Below are positions 33,360 through 41,329 of a stretch of 64,000 bases of DNA, piece after piece; positions within the stretch are counted from its first letter, which is position 1; each line of letters starts with the position of its first letter. The notes beneath the pieces are model-generated. The model saw nothing but the letters and a program-made list of their open reading frames with translations. It made no database searches and had not been told where the DNA came from. The stretch spans positions 682,001-746,000 of the forward strand of contig JAJTCM010000001.1 in NCBI GenBank assembly GCA_021325675.1. Reading direction: 5' to 3'. This DNA comes from Crocinitomicaceae bacterium. Its GTDB lineage: Bacteria; Bacteroidota; Bacteroidia; Flavobacteriales_D; Crocinitomicaceae. The translations under genes were made by a program, and so were the position numbers.

Positions 33360-33447
33360 TCTTTGAATTCAGGTTAAACTACATCCCGATTGTATCAACC
33401 CCGGTGTATTGTGATGAAAGCTCCTATATTTTTTTGAGAAATCAACC

Positions 33448-33669
33448 TCACTCGTCAAACAAATCATGCACATAGCGACTGATGTATGTGCTCAAGCCTT
33501 TTCCTGCTATGGCCAGGGTTTTCATCTTTTCGACATGACGCTTCCCGGCTTTGTGGTAGCTGTAACGATATACTTTAAATGATCCCGAGAATTTCACACG
33601 AATGTAATCGGATCCTGTTTCAAAAGCTGTCACGCCGGATTCACCACTCAAATTCCTGTATTTTTCCAT
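33448..33669 (-). CDS. Small KTSC-like domain protein
   Basis: 73 residues: GVTAFETGSDYIRVKFSG, VYRYSYHKAGKRHVEKMK and LAIAGKGLSTYISRYVHDLF. The strand-strand-helix order and the Y-R-Y / G-x-G-L-x-T-Y-I pattern resemble KTSC domains (named after a lysyl-tRNA synthetase C-terminal domain); function unknown. A truncated copy of its 3' end lies at 31500-31560. Confidence 0.8.
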   Translation of the reverse strand: MEKYRNLSGESGVTAFETGSDYIRVKFSGSFKVYRYSYHKAGKRHVEKMKTLAIAGKGLSTYISRYVHDLFDE

Positions 33670-33810
33670 CGGCTGGTTTTGTGATGTTTCCTAAAAATAC
33701 GAAACGCAAACTGAAAGGTGTTGCAGAAGCACACAGGATAATTTACATAAATATGGGCTGTGAAACTTCCCTGCCAACCGTGTTTGAAAAGTATTCAATT
33801 AATTCTTTTT

Positions 33811-33888
33811 TCGCAAAATTCAGAAATACAGGGGTTAAATTACCCCGTTTCCGGGGGTTGATTTTCACTTTCAGGCGGAGTATCTTTG
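33811..33888 (+). promoter_or_regulatory. 50-bp conserved element plus promoter before PAS kinase, copy 1
   Basis: 33811-33860 is 44/50 identical to 35478-35527. It contains GGGGTTAAATTACCCC (GGGGT/ACCCC inverted repeat) and CCCCGTTTCCGGGG, and ends in TTG (33858-33860). TATCTTTG follows at 33881-33888, offset 23 nt. The kinase gene starts 55 nt later. Confidence 0.72.
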
Positions 33889-33943
33889 CTGTACACATTT
33901 TCTGCTTATCCGAAACTACGCAAAGGCTCACTAAACGCAGACT

Positions 33944-35068
33944 ATGAAAAATTACCTGGATAACGAAACACTGGATAACCTGCTGGAAGGCTTTCAGCTG
34001 ATCGGCTACGACTGGCGCTATAAATACATCAACGAAACCGCTGCAAAACATGGACAATCGCGGAAGGAGCTCCTGTTTGGGCGCACGATGATGGAAGTGT
34101 ACCCGGGAATTGAGCAGACCGAAATGTTCCGGACGCTGGAAAGGTGCATGCAGACCCGTATTTCCGAGCGGGTTGAAAATGAGTTTATCTATCCTGACGG
34201 AACGAAGGCCTGGTTTGAGCTGCAGGTTGAGCCGGTTTCGGAAGGCTTGTTCATCCTTTCGATTGACATCAGCGCGCGTAAGAAAGCCGAGGAAGAGCTG
34301 CGCCAGGTGAACGAATCACTCGAAAAACTGGTGGAAGAACGCACCCGCGAGCTGGCCGAATCACTGAACCGGGAAAAAAAGCTCAGCGAAATGAAGAGCA
34401 GCTTTGTGGCCATGGCTTCGCATGAGTTCCGGACGCCCCTGAGCGCTATCCTATCCAGTGTTACGCTCGCGGAAAGGTATGCTGTCAGCGGGGAACAGGA
34501 CAAGGGCGAAAAGCATTTCAACCGGATCAAATCAATGGTGCGCAACCTCACGGAAATCCTGCAGGACTTTTTGTCTGTGGACCAGCTGGAACAGGGAAAA
34601 ATCAATACCGAAGAGGTTTATCTCGACCTGCCCCGCTTCGTCTCGGAGCTTGTGGAAAATCTCGACGCGCTGAAGAAGGACGGCCAGGAAATCAATTTCC
34701 GTTTCAGCGGGGAAGAAATTGTCTGCCTTGACCGCAAAATCCTCCGGAACGTGCTGATCAACCTGCTTTCCAACGCCATTAAATATTCAGAGAAGGACAT
34801 TGACCTGGAAACCGAGGTGCAGGATGACAAAATATGTATCCGGATCCGGGATTACGGCATCGGGATCCCTAAAGAACAGCAGCAGGAAGTTTTTAGTAAA
34901 TTTTTCCGTGCAAAAAACACCAGCGATATCCAGGGCACCGGTTTGGGGCTGCATATCGTTAAACATTACGTCGACCTGCTGAATGGAAACATCAGCTTTG
35001 AAAGCGCTGAACATGAAGGCACGGCTTTTTCGATCGAGGTGCCGCTTGCCGTGCGGGTCAAAGCCTAA
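33944..35068 (+). CDS. Soluble PAS-containing hybrid-type sensor histidine kinase
   Basis: 374 residues without membrane helices. PAS domain about 8-120 (GYDWRYKYINETAAKHGQSR), linking coiled coil (LRQVNESLEKLVEERTRELA), HisKA domain with ASHEFRTPLSAI, and HATPase_c with N-box NVLINLLSNAIKYSEKD, G1 IRDYGIGIPKEQQ, F-box VFSKFFRA and G2 QGTGLGLHIVKHYV. No receiver domain and no adjacent regulator, so it is an orphan kinase. Its promoter shares the 50-bp element with the membrane protein gene at 35631. Confidence 0.94.
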   Translation: MKNYLDNETLDNLLEGFQLIGYDWRYKYINETAAKHGQSRKELLFGRTMMEVYPGIEQTEMFRTLERCMQTRISERVENEFIYPDGTKAWFELQVEPVSEGLFILSIDISARKKAEEELRQVNESLEKLVEERTRELAESLNREKKLSEMKSSFVAMASHEFRTPLSAILSSVTLAERYAVSGEQDKGEKHFNRIKSMVRNLTEILQDFLSVDQLEQGKINTEEVYLDLPRFVSELVENLDALKKDGQEINFRFSGEEIVCLDRKILRNVLINLLSNAIKYSEKDIDLETEVQDDKICIRIRDYGIGIPKEQQQEVFSKFFRAKNTSDIQGTGLGLHIVKHYVDLLNGNISFESAEHEGTAFSIEVPLAVRVKA

Positions 35069-35071
35069 GCG

Positions 35072-35380
35072 TTAACCGCCTTTATTCAGCTCATTGTTAA
35101 TCGCGCCGCTGGTGTCGGTGGGATCCGCCTTATCCGTTCCCGGTGCATCCCCGGGCGGGATCTCATCCGGCTCCGTACGCCTGAGCTTTTTTTCTTCCGG
35201 GCTGATTTCACGCGCTGTGTCTTTACCGCCGCTGCTTGAAATTTCCCGCTCCTGGGTGTCTTCCATCGCCGATTTAGCCCCTACATGCGGGCTGTCGGTC
35301 ATACGCGCTTCTTTCTCCAGGGCGTGTGAAGCTTTATCCTTCTCCCCTTTTTCGGGAATGTTTGTGTTTTCCGCTGACAT
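35072..35380 (-). CDS. Hydrophilic, probably disordered protein
   Basis: 102 residues, strongly charged and low in hydrophobics (PEKGEKDKASHALEKEARMT; KLRRTEPDEIPPGDAPGTDK). Convergent with the kinase gene, 3-bp gap. No domain recognised; composition suggests a disordered stress-type protein. It is supported by the ATG, the unbroken frame in a compact region and the normal codon usage, but a spurious frame cannot be fully excluded. Confidence 0.6.
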   Translation of the reverse strand: MSAENTNIPEKGEKDKASHALEKEARMTDSPHVGAKSAMEDTQEREISSSGGKDTAREISPEEKKLRRTEPDEIPPGDAPGTDKADPTDTSGAINNELNKGG

Positions 35381-35477
35381 GTTACAGTTTTTTACTAAGA
35401 TCGGGATTTCACTGTCCGGGCCTGTTATATTTTTTTACATGATGCTTGTAAACTTTTGAGCGTGAAATCCTGATTTA

Positions 35478-35555
35478 TCGCAAAATTCAGAAAATCCGGG
35501 GTCAAATTACCCCCTTTCCGGGGATTGTTTTGCTTTCTTTTTTTGCTGAGATTTG
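35478..35555 (+). promoter_or_regulatory. 50-bp conserved element plus promoter, copy 2
   Basis: 35478-35527 carries GGGGTCAAATTACCCC and CCCCTTTCCGGGG and ends in TTG (35525-35527); GAGATTTG at 35548-35555 is at the same 23-nt offset as in copy 1. It drives the operon starting at 35631. Confidence 0.7.
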
Positions 35556-35630
35556 TAAGAACAGGATACGGACGGCGTAACTTGAAATCACCGTCGCGCT
35601 TTAAAACTAACTCATTAAACACTCATTATT

Positions 35631-36761
35631 ATGACAGGATCAGCCACGTTAGACACTGTAATCGGATTGGTTTTTATTTTTCTTCTTTATTCACTCCTGG
35701 CAACCATTATCCAGGAAATCATTTCCACCAATCTCAGCTTCAGGGCCAAGTTCCTGGAAAAAGCGATTATCCGGATGCTTGAGGATGGGAAAGCAAATGC
35801 TGCTGACAGCTGGCTGAAAAGGATAGGCAGCTTTATCGGGATGTTTTTCCGAAGCAAAAAAATCGAACAGCTTCACGTAGCTACTGCTTTTTACCACCAT
35901 CCACTGATCAAATACCTGGCGGAAGACGATTACAAAAACAAGCCGGCATACCTGACAAACGAGAATTTCTCCAAGGCGCTGATCGATTTGCTGCGGGGCA
36001 ATGAGTACAGGGCCGGCGATGACCCGAAGGAATTTATTGAAAAGGCGCTTGATCAGCAAAAACTGACCTGGAAACACAGCGTGGCCATTGAAGGCTTGCC
36101 GGATGAAGTCAGGCTGAACGACGAAACAAGTGATTACCTCCGCTCACTGTGGGCCGACGCGCAGGGCGATGTGGAAAAATTCCGTTCAATGATCGAAAAC
36201 TGGTTCGACATCACGATGGAGCGGGCCAGCGGCTGGTACAAAAAACATGTGCAGCTTGTTTTGTTCATGCTTGGATTTGGTATTGCTGTCATTTTCAACG
36301 TTGATACGATAGAGCTCGCTTCTATTCTCTCTAAAAGCCCTGAGCTGCGTAATGAGCTTGTAAGGCAGGCCGATACGTATGTTAAAGCACACAAGGATGA
36401 GTTTTCAAAAGATTCTACGAGCAAGGCTACTGCTGATACCTTACTTATGCGCGCCAATAACCTTCTTAACCAAGAGATTGCTGACGCCAATAAAACCCTC
36501 GGAATTGGCTGGCAGTGTGAAAACGTCAAACAACATGCGCACACATGTTTACACAGTCCTCATTTTTGTTTTTGGGCCAATGTCAATAAGTTGTCCCTTA
36601 TTGGCTGGCTCATCACTGCTTTTGCTATTTCACTCGGCGCACCTTTCTGGTTTGACACCCTCAACAAATTAATGAAGCTCCGCGGAGCAGTTAATTCGGG
36701 AGAAAATGACAAAAAGGATAAAAAAGCGCCGGCCGCACAGACACCTAAAATTAAAGGATAA
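35631..36761 (+). CDS. Inner-membrane protein, unknown
   Basis: 376 residues. N-terminal membrane helix about 8-30 (VIGLVFIFLLYSLLATIIQE), a long soluble part, a second helix about 205-222 (LVLFMLGFGIAVIFNVDTIE), another hydrophilic stretch, and a third helix near 320-340 ending in LGAPFWFDTLNKLMKLRG. That last motif is conserved in a widespread family of uncharacterised membrane proteins that I recognise only by pattern. Its stop overlaps the start of the subtilase gene (TAATG), so they are translationally coupled. Confidence 0.82.
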   Translation: MTGSATLDTVIGLVFIFLLYSLLATIIQEIISTNLSFRAKFLEKAIIRMLEDGKANAADSWLKRIGSFIGMFFRSKKIEQLHVATAFYHHPLIKYLAEDDYKNKPAYLTNENFSKALIDLLRGNEYRAGDDPKEFIEKALDQQKLTWKHSVAIEGLPDEVRLNDETSDYLRSLWADAQGDVEKFRSMIENWFDITMERASGWYKKHVQLVLFMLGFGIAVIFNVDTIELASILSKSPELRNELVRQADTYVKAHKDEFSKDSTSKATADTLLMRANNLLNQEIADANKTLGIGWQCENVKQHAHTCLHSPHFCFWANVNKLSLIGWLITAFAISLGAPFWFDTLNKLMKLRGAVNSGENDKKDKKAPAAQTPKIKG

Positions 36762-37813
36762 TGAAAGTAACCGTTACGGATTTTGTAAACGTGCGCATTG
36801 GCAAAGCCAGCCTGAACGCCCGGACCTTTCAATACCTCGCCCCGGGGACTATCCTGGAAGTGGACGGCAAGGTCTATGATGGCGAAAGCTTTGAAGGAAG
36901 CACCAAGTGGCTGAAAGATGAGGCCGGAAATTATTATTGGGCCGGCGCAACGAATTATGATGCCCTGATGTCACCTGCCCCATCTCCAGTACCATCCACT
37001 AACACAGATCCTTATTCTTACTGGCACCTGAAAAACTTCGGCATTCAAGAGATCCACCAAATGGGCTACCTGGGCGAAGGCGTAAAAGTATGCATCATTG
37101 ATTCCGGTATTGCATCCGGACATCCGGGCTTTGATTATAGCAAGATCACGACAAAGAGTTTTTTGAATGGGACCGTTGGCAATATCCCTGATGATAATCA
37201 TGGTCATGGAACAAAATGTGCGGGGATAATTGCATCTAAAGGAGAAAGTATTGGAGTAGCACCAAAAGTTGACTTAATTGCTTACAAAGGATATTCTTTT
37301 GACCAGGAGGATGAGACCGATCTCATCTTAGGATTGGAGAACATTCCTTTAACGACACACGTGGTATCCATTTCATACGTTTTTGTTGACAAAGACAAAT
37401 TAGCCAGGTTAACTACTGCAATAAAGCGATTAGTTGATGCAAACGTTATCGTTGTTGCGGCCCATGGCAATCAAAACACGTCTCCCAACGCCCTGTCTTC
37501 AATAAGCGGCGTTATCTCGGTCGGAGCAGTGGATGAAAACGGTGAATATAAAAACTTAACTTGTCCGCAAGGTGATTTTACCGTTTTAGCGCCCGGGGCG
37601 AATATCTGGACAACTGTAAAGAATGCAAATTATGGATTTGATAAGGGAACCAGTATGGCTGCACCTTTTGTCGCATCTATATGTGCTTTGATAAAACAAA
37701 AAGATAAAACCGCTACAGCATCTAATATAGTTGAAGCTATAAATAAGCAACATACTTTGTCAAAAGACGGCTTAAAGAAAATTATTGATGCTGCTATCGT
37801 CACACATTATTAA
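36761..37813 (+). CDS. Cytosolic subtilisin-like serine protease (S8) with SH3-like N-domain
   Basis: 350 residues, no signal peptide. Residues about 1-68 look like an SH3b/GW-type small beta domain (FVNVRIGKASLNARTFQYL; GNYYWAGATNYD), then a Pro/Ser linker (71-84) and a complete S8 domain: Asp114 (VCIIDSGIASGHPGF), His149 (NHGHGTKCAGI), Asn237 (VVAAHGNQN), Ser298 (KGTSMAAPF). All catalytic residues are present. A cytosolic subtilase without propeptide, coupled to a membrane protein upstream and an exported protein downstream, suggests a dedicated processing or effector role. Confidence 0.9.
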   Translation: MKVTVTDFVNVRIGKASLNARTFQYLAPGTILEVDGKVYDGESFEGSTKWLKDEAGNYYWAGATNYDALMSPAPSPVPSTNTDPYSYWHLKNFGIQEIHQMGYLGEGVKVCIIDSGIASGHPGFDYSKITTKSFLNGTVGNIPDDNHGHGTKCAGIIASKGESIGVAPKVDLIAYKGYSFDQEDETDLILGLENIPLTTHVVSISYVFVDKDKLARLTTAIKRLVDANVIVVAAHGNQNTSPNALSSISGVISVGAVDENGEYKNLTCPQGDFTVLAPGANIWTTVKNANYGFDKGTSMAAPFVASICALIKQKDKTATASNIVEAINKQHTLSKDGLKKIIDAAIVTHY

Positions 37814-37825
37814 ACCTAACGTATC

Positions 37826-40027
37826 ATGAAAAAAATAATTGTTTTTTTATTTCTTTTTGCTTTTGTAAGAGGAAAATGTCAAAGCTTAATTGAAGATGCA
37901 ATAACAATAAGGGAGCATATAGACCCACAAACTGGAATGTTCAATAAGGCAACATCAGCAAGACAAATAATTCTACCCATTCTGAGAGACCGTTATTTTT
38001 ATCTACCTGTTGATTCATTGAATACATATCACCAGCTAAAAAAATTCACAGACACAAATGGAGCTGTAAGAAATCCGTATGTATTTAGCTTAACCCCAGA
38101 TCATGGAGGGGCGGTGAATGATTTTGTATTTCCTAAATTAAGCGGAATGAGCCTTTCATCTTTAGCAGGCACCGATGTAACTGTTTTTGCCAACGCACTA
38201 GCGAACTTTATGGTGAAACGGGCCAAGCAGGAATTGAGCATGGCTTTTTTTGAGAGGTTTAAAGATGATTTGAATAAAAAAGAGTTTTCTGATCTGAAAA
38301 TTCTTTTCCCGGCTACGTTCAAGCTTTTATCTGCTTTTGGTGATGAGATTTACAATTACGATGCTTACCTGAACGGTTTGCGGGAAGCTTTTGAAAAAGA
38401 CCTTTCCCAAATGATTTACCGTGTTCCTAAAGTTTGGGAACAAGATAAATATGAAGCGTTTTTTGAAAACCACAAAGAACTGAAGGACCTTTTATACATG
38501 GCGAATGAATTGTCTCAAGTGCTCGTTAACGGCAAACACCCAGGAGATGCGCTCCACGACCTTGCCTTTGGAAGCCTGGCAATGGAAACCGTTCAACAAA
38601 AAAACAACGTCAATACCTTGCGCCTGCTGGACCTGGCACTGCAATCTTTCCGCAGTTCCGAGCCAGGTCGCTACTGGGTTTCGGCAGATACACTCAAACG
38701 ACTGGTCTCGGATCCGATCCTGCAAAAAATTTACCTTGGGCTACTTCTGCAGAAAGAAAAAGATTACAATATTCATTTTGAATTCGCACAAAAGCGTGAT
38801 CTCCATGATCTCCTGATTAGCAAAGCTCCCGCTATTATGTCAAATACTTCCGAATTCGTTTCATACTTCCAAAAGCTCGTTCCTAAAGTCAATGAAGTTG
38901 AAAGACAAATAAAACTTGTAACGGACACTTCAAAAGTGAATAACCAGGAAATTTATACGCTTTTTAATTCGTTCATCGATCTCATCGAATGTTCTTTTGA
39001 AATCGAAAAAGTGAAGCTTTTCGGAGACATCGAGCTGAAAATACCGGTTGATTTTAAAACATCTCTTTACATCAGCCGTCTCACAAACGAAACGTTTATT
39101 GATGTAGCTAAAAAAAACTATAATTCCGCGATCCTCAACTCGGCGTTAATTCTTGACACTGTACTTGTAATCATGTCAAAAGAGCAAGATTTAAAGCCCT
39201 TAAGGGATTTCCTAGACGATTACACTTCTAAAAAAGAACTGAAAGAAAAAGTGAAAGACGGATACGCCAAAGAGGTTTCCAAACTCATAGAAGCGGCGCT
39301 TAAAAATAAAAGTTATGTTTCCGGTTTTAAACGTAAAAAAAATCTTGAAACCAGTTACAAGGAACTTGAGGACAAAATTACAGATACAGTGTTTAAAAAG
39401 AAGCTCATTGCTTTCATCGAATCCCAAAACAGGAATAAGTACCAACATGAAACCGTGAAAAAGATGCTGCGCTATGGTACTCTGGCAGCGAACCTGGTGA
39501 TGGCTAAAAACGCAGAAGAAGCAGAAGCTGCTATTGAAGCAATCGCTTTGCCGCCCGGAAGCGCCCGTCTCAAAAAAGAAATGCATTTCAGTGTCTCTCT
39601 CAATTCGTACCTGGGAGGTTTTTATGGCACGAACAATTGGTTTAAACCCCATTCAAATTCTTATGGCATCAGCGGCCTGGTTGGTGTTGGAGTCAACTGG
39701 GGAGGATGCAGCTCCACCCGGCCTTCTTCCTATTCAGCCTTTTTGAGCCTGCTCGACGTTGGAACACTCGCTACAATCCGGGAAGGAGACACTTCTAACT
39801 ATAACATGAGCGTCAAGCTCAATCAAATTGTTTCCCCGGGATTGTTTTTTATTTATGGATTTCCAAGGGCACCACTTTCCTTTATTGCCGGCTACCAGTA
39901 CGTACCACCGGTTCCGGGATCCAGCACAACCGGTTTCGTAAAAAGCTCTGATCCGGGCCGTTTTACACTAGGTATTTCTGTTGATATCCCGATCCTGCAT
40001 GTGTATAACAGAAGTAAAGGGCTGTAG
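37826..40027 (+). CDS. Large exported protein with C-terminal beta-barrel-like domain, unknown
   Basis: 733 residues with a signal peptide (MKKIIVFLFLFAFVRGKCQS, cleavage near residue 19). Residues about 20-590 are mostly helical and charged; residues about 595-733 (MHFSVSLNSYLGGFYGTNNW ... FTLGISVDIPILHVYNR) alternate in the manner of outer-membrane strands and include Gly/aromatic turns. Follows the subtilase gene by 12 bp. The first ~650 bp are more A/T-rich than the rest, a possible mosaic origin. No family recognised; could be an outer-membrane-anchored partner of the operon. Confidence 0.78.
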   Translation: MKKIIVFLFLFAFVRGKCQSLIEDAITIREHIDPQTGMFNKATSARQIILPILRDRYFYLPVDSLNTYHQLKKFTDTNGAVRNPYVFSLTPDHGGAVNDFVFPKLSGMSLSSLAGTDVTVFANALANFMVKRAKQELSMAFFERFKDDLNKKEFSDLKILFPATFKLLSAFGDEIYNYDAYLNGLREAFEKDLSQMIYRVPKVWEQDKYEAFFENHKELKDLLYMANELSQVLVNGKHPGDALHDLAFGSLAMETVQQKNNVNTLRLLDLALQSFRSSEPGRYWVSADTLKRLVSDPILQKIYLGLLLQKEKDYNIHFEFAQKRDLHDLLISKAPAIMSNTSEFVSYFQKLVPKVNEVERQIKLVTDTSKVNNQEIYTLFNSFIDLIECSFEIEKVKLFGDIELKIPVDFKTSLYISRLTNETFIDVAKKNYNSAILNSALILDTVLVIMSKEQDLKPLRDFLDDYTSKKELKEKVKDGYAKEVSKLIEAALKNKSYVSGFKRKKNLETSYKELEDKITDTVFKKKLIAFIESQNRNKYQHETVKKMLRYGTLAANLVMAKNAEEAEAAIEAIALPPGSARLKKEMHFSVSLNSYLGGFYGTNNWFKPHSNSYGISGLVGVGVNWGGCSSTRPSSYSAFLSLLDVGTLATIREGDTSNYNMSVKLNQIVSPGLFFIYGFPRAPLSFIAGYQYVPPVPGSSTTGFVKSSDPGRFTLGISVDIPILHVYNRSKGL

Positions 40028-40098
40028 ATGAAGTGGAGAATTGGCTCCTTCACTTGAAGCTGCGAAGTTTGAAAGAGAATGAAGTAAGAGTTTTCGAG

Positions 40099-40317
40099 CT
40101 ATTTCTTCTCAATCAAACATTCCGTAAGCTTCATATTCTTCGCATCCAGGATATTCGTCTGCCGGATGACATGCGTACATTTCTGCAAGCCGGGGCATTT
40201 TTTGGAAAAGTGGTATTTTTTTCCGGTTGGGCTATCACAATAAAAAACTTGTGTTTGCTTGCCGTACATTCCGCAGCACAGCATGTATAGGGCGAAGAAG
40301 GAGAGCCAGCTTTTCAT
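40099..40317 (-). CDS. Small secreted Cys-rich protein
   Basis: 72 residues: signal peptide (MKSWLSFFALYMLCCGMYGK), then VFYCDSPTGKKYHFSKKCPG and LQKCTHVIRQTNILDAKN. The Y-H-x-x-K-x-C-x-G-L-x-x-C pattern recurs in small Bacteroidota proteins and resembles metal-binding knuckles. Two nucleotides downstream of the membrane protein gene at 40320, likely cotranscribed. Function unknown. Confidence 0.75.
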   Translation of the reverse strand: MKSWLSFFALYMLCCGMYGKQTQVFYCDSPTGKKYHFSKKCPGLQKCTHVIRQTNILDAKNMKLTECLIEKK

Positions 40318-40319
40318 GA

Positions 40320-41018
40320 TTATATGTTTTCTTTTGCAGGCATTTCACCTGTATGTACATCTGTCACGTTCACCACATTGACGCTCACATCACCTTTGCC
40401 TTTCTCTGGAGTATTATCTACCAGGCTTTCCTTGAGCATTCCTGCAAAATAAAAGCGCGTCCAGAGATAGCAGGCGATGAAGCCCACGATCAGGAAGTAA
40501 AGTACCACGCAGATAGCGATTGCTTTTGACACCTGCATGTGATTGGCATATTCGCCCGGAGCAAAACTCGGTCCGAGATAATTGGCAAGCTGGTCCAAGA
40601 ATTCGGGGACTTTGTTAATTTGGGTAAGGCCTACACCGACAATAATTTTCGTGAGCCAGTCGCTGATCTGCACGAGGTTATCGTTGTGCAACACTTCGCC
40701 CCTGGCCGATTTGATCGGTGCATTGTCAGAGGTGTTTTCGATGATCCGCGGAATCCCAAAGAGAAAACCCGCCAGTGAACCCAGGCAAAAACAGGCACCG
40801 GCCATCAGTAAAGCTGTTCCAAAGGTTACAAAAACCTGGGTTGCGTTATATCCGTTATAATTCACGTGACCATCCTGGTATTCAATGCCATAGCGCTGAA
40901 TACTCACCATTGCCAGCATCCCGACCCCGGAGAAATTCAGGATCCGGATAATACGCCAGATGCGGTTATTATCCAGTTTGTCACCTTCCGAAGCAATTCT
41001 ACGTTTTTTCCAGAACAT
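40320..41018 (-). CDS. Membrane protein with conserved NDNLVQISDWLTKII motif
   Basis: 232 residues with about three membrane helices (25-42, 68-92, 165-192). The stretch GSLAGFLFGIPRIIENTSDN, then HNDNLVQISDWLTKIIVGVG and LTQINKVPEFLDQLANYLG, is characteristic of an uncharacterised family spread across bacteria; I recall relatives next to proteases and conflict-system genes but cannot verify that here. The C-terminal tail is soluble (VSVNVVNVTDVHTGEMPAKE). It faces the subtilase operon convergently. Confidence 0.8.
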   Translation of the reverse strand: MFWKKRRIASEGDKLDNNRIWRIIRILNFSGVGMLAMVSIQRYGIEYQDGHVNYNGYNATQVFVTFGTALLMAGACFCLGSLAGFLFGIPRIIENTSDNAPIKSARGEVLHNDNLVQISDWLTKIIVGVGLTQINKVPEFLDQLANYLGPSFAPGEYANHMQVSKAIAICVVLYFLIVGFIACYLWTRFYFAGMLKESLVDNTPEKGKGDVSVNVVNVTDVHTGEMPAKENI

Positions 41019-41258
41019 AAGCGATTAGTTTAGACTGGTTTTACTTCGGGATAAATAAGAGAAGATCGCGGTAATATAAGTACCCCGCTTTTCGTTCCGT
41101 TTTCTGAAACGGCACATAGCTTTAGTAGTTGTGATCATAGCGTTAATTTGAAGTGTTTTTTGTAAACGAATTGATTTGGAGGTCAATGCGCTATACATCA
41201 AAGCTAAAAACTCATTCGTAAAAAACAAGCTTTTTGACTGATTTTCAATAAAAAACAC

Positions 41259-41306
41259 GTATAAACACCTATTTTTAACAGGGCTTTCCCCCTCATTTTT
41301 TAGGGG
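41259..41306 (-). promoter_or_regulatory. Variant GTATTTATAC element with CCCCT/AGGGG hairpin
   Basis: Minus strand: CCCCTAAAAAATGAGGGGG (41306 down to 41288), then GTGTTTATAC (41268-41259). The hairpin and the following GAAA match 28078-28100 almost base for base. It lies 241 bp upstream of the membrane protein gene at 41018; the gap (41019-41258) holds no gene I can support. Confidence 0.6.
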
Positions 41307-41329
41307 AACAAATATTCAGCAGACCGCCA

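Noticed and set aside
41025-41258. 77-codon GTG-initiated minus-strand frame and a nested 37-codon ATG frame (41025-41138)
   Set aside because: The first begins inside the variant regulatory element; the second is a short basic peptide with no clear ribosome-binding site or family. Kept only as a possibility of a leader peptide.
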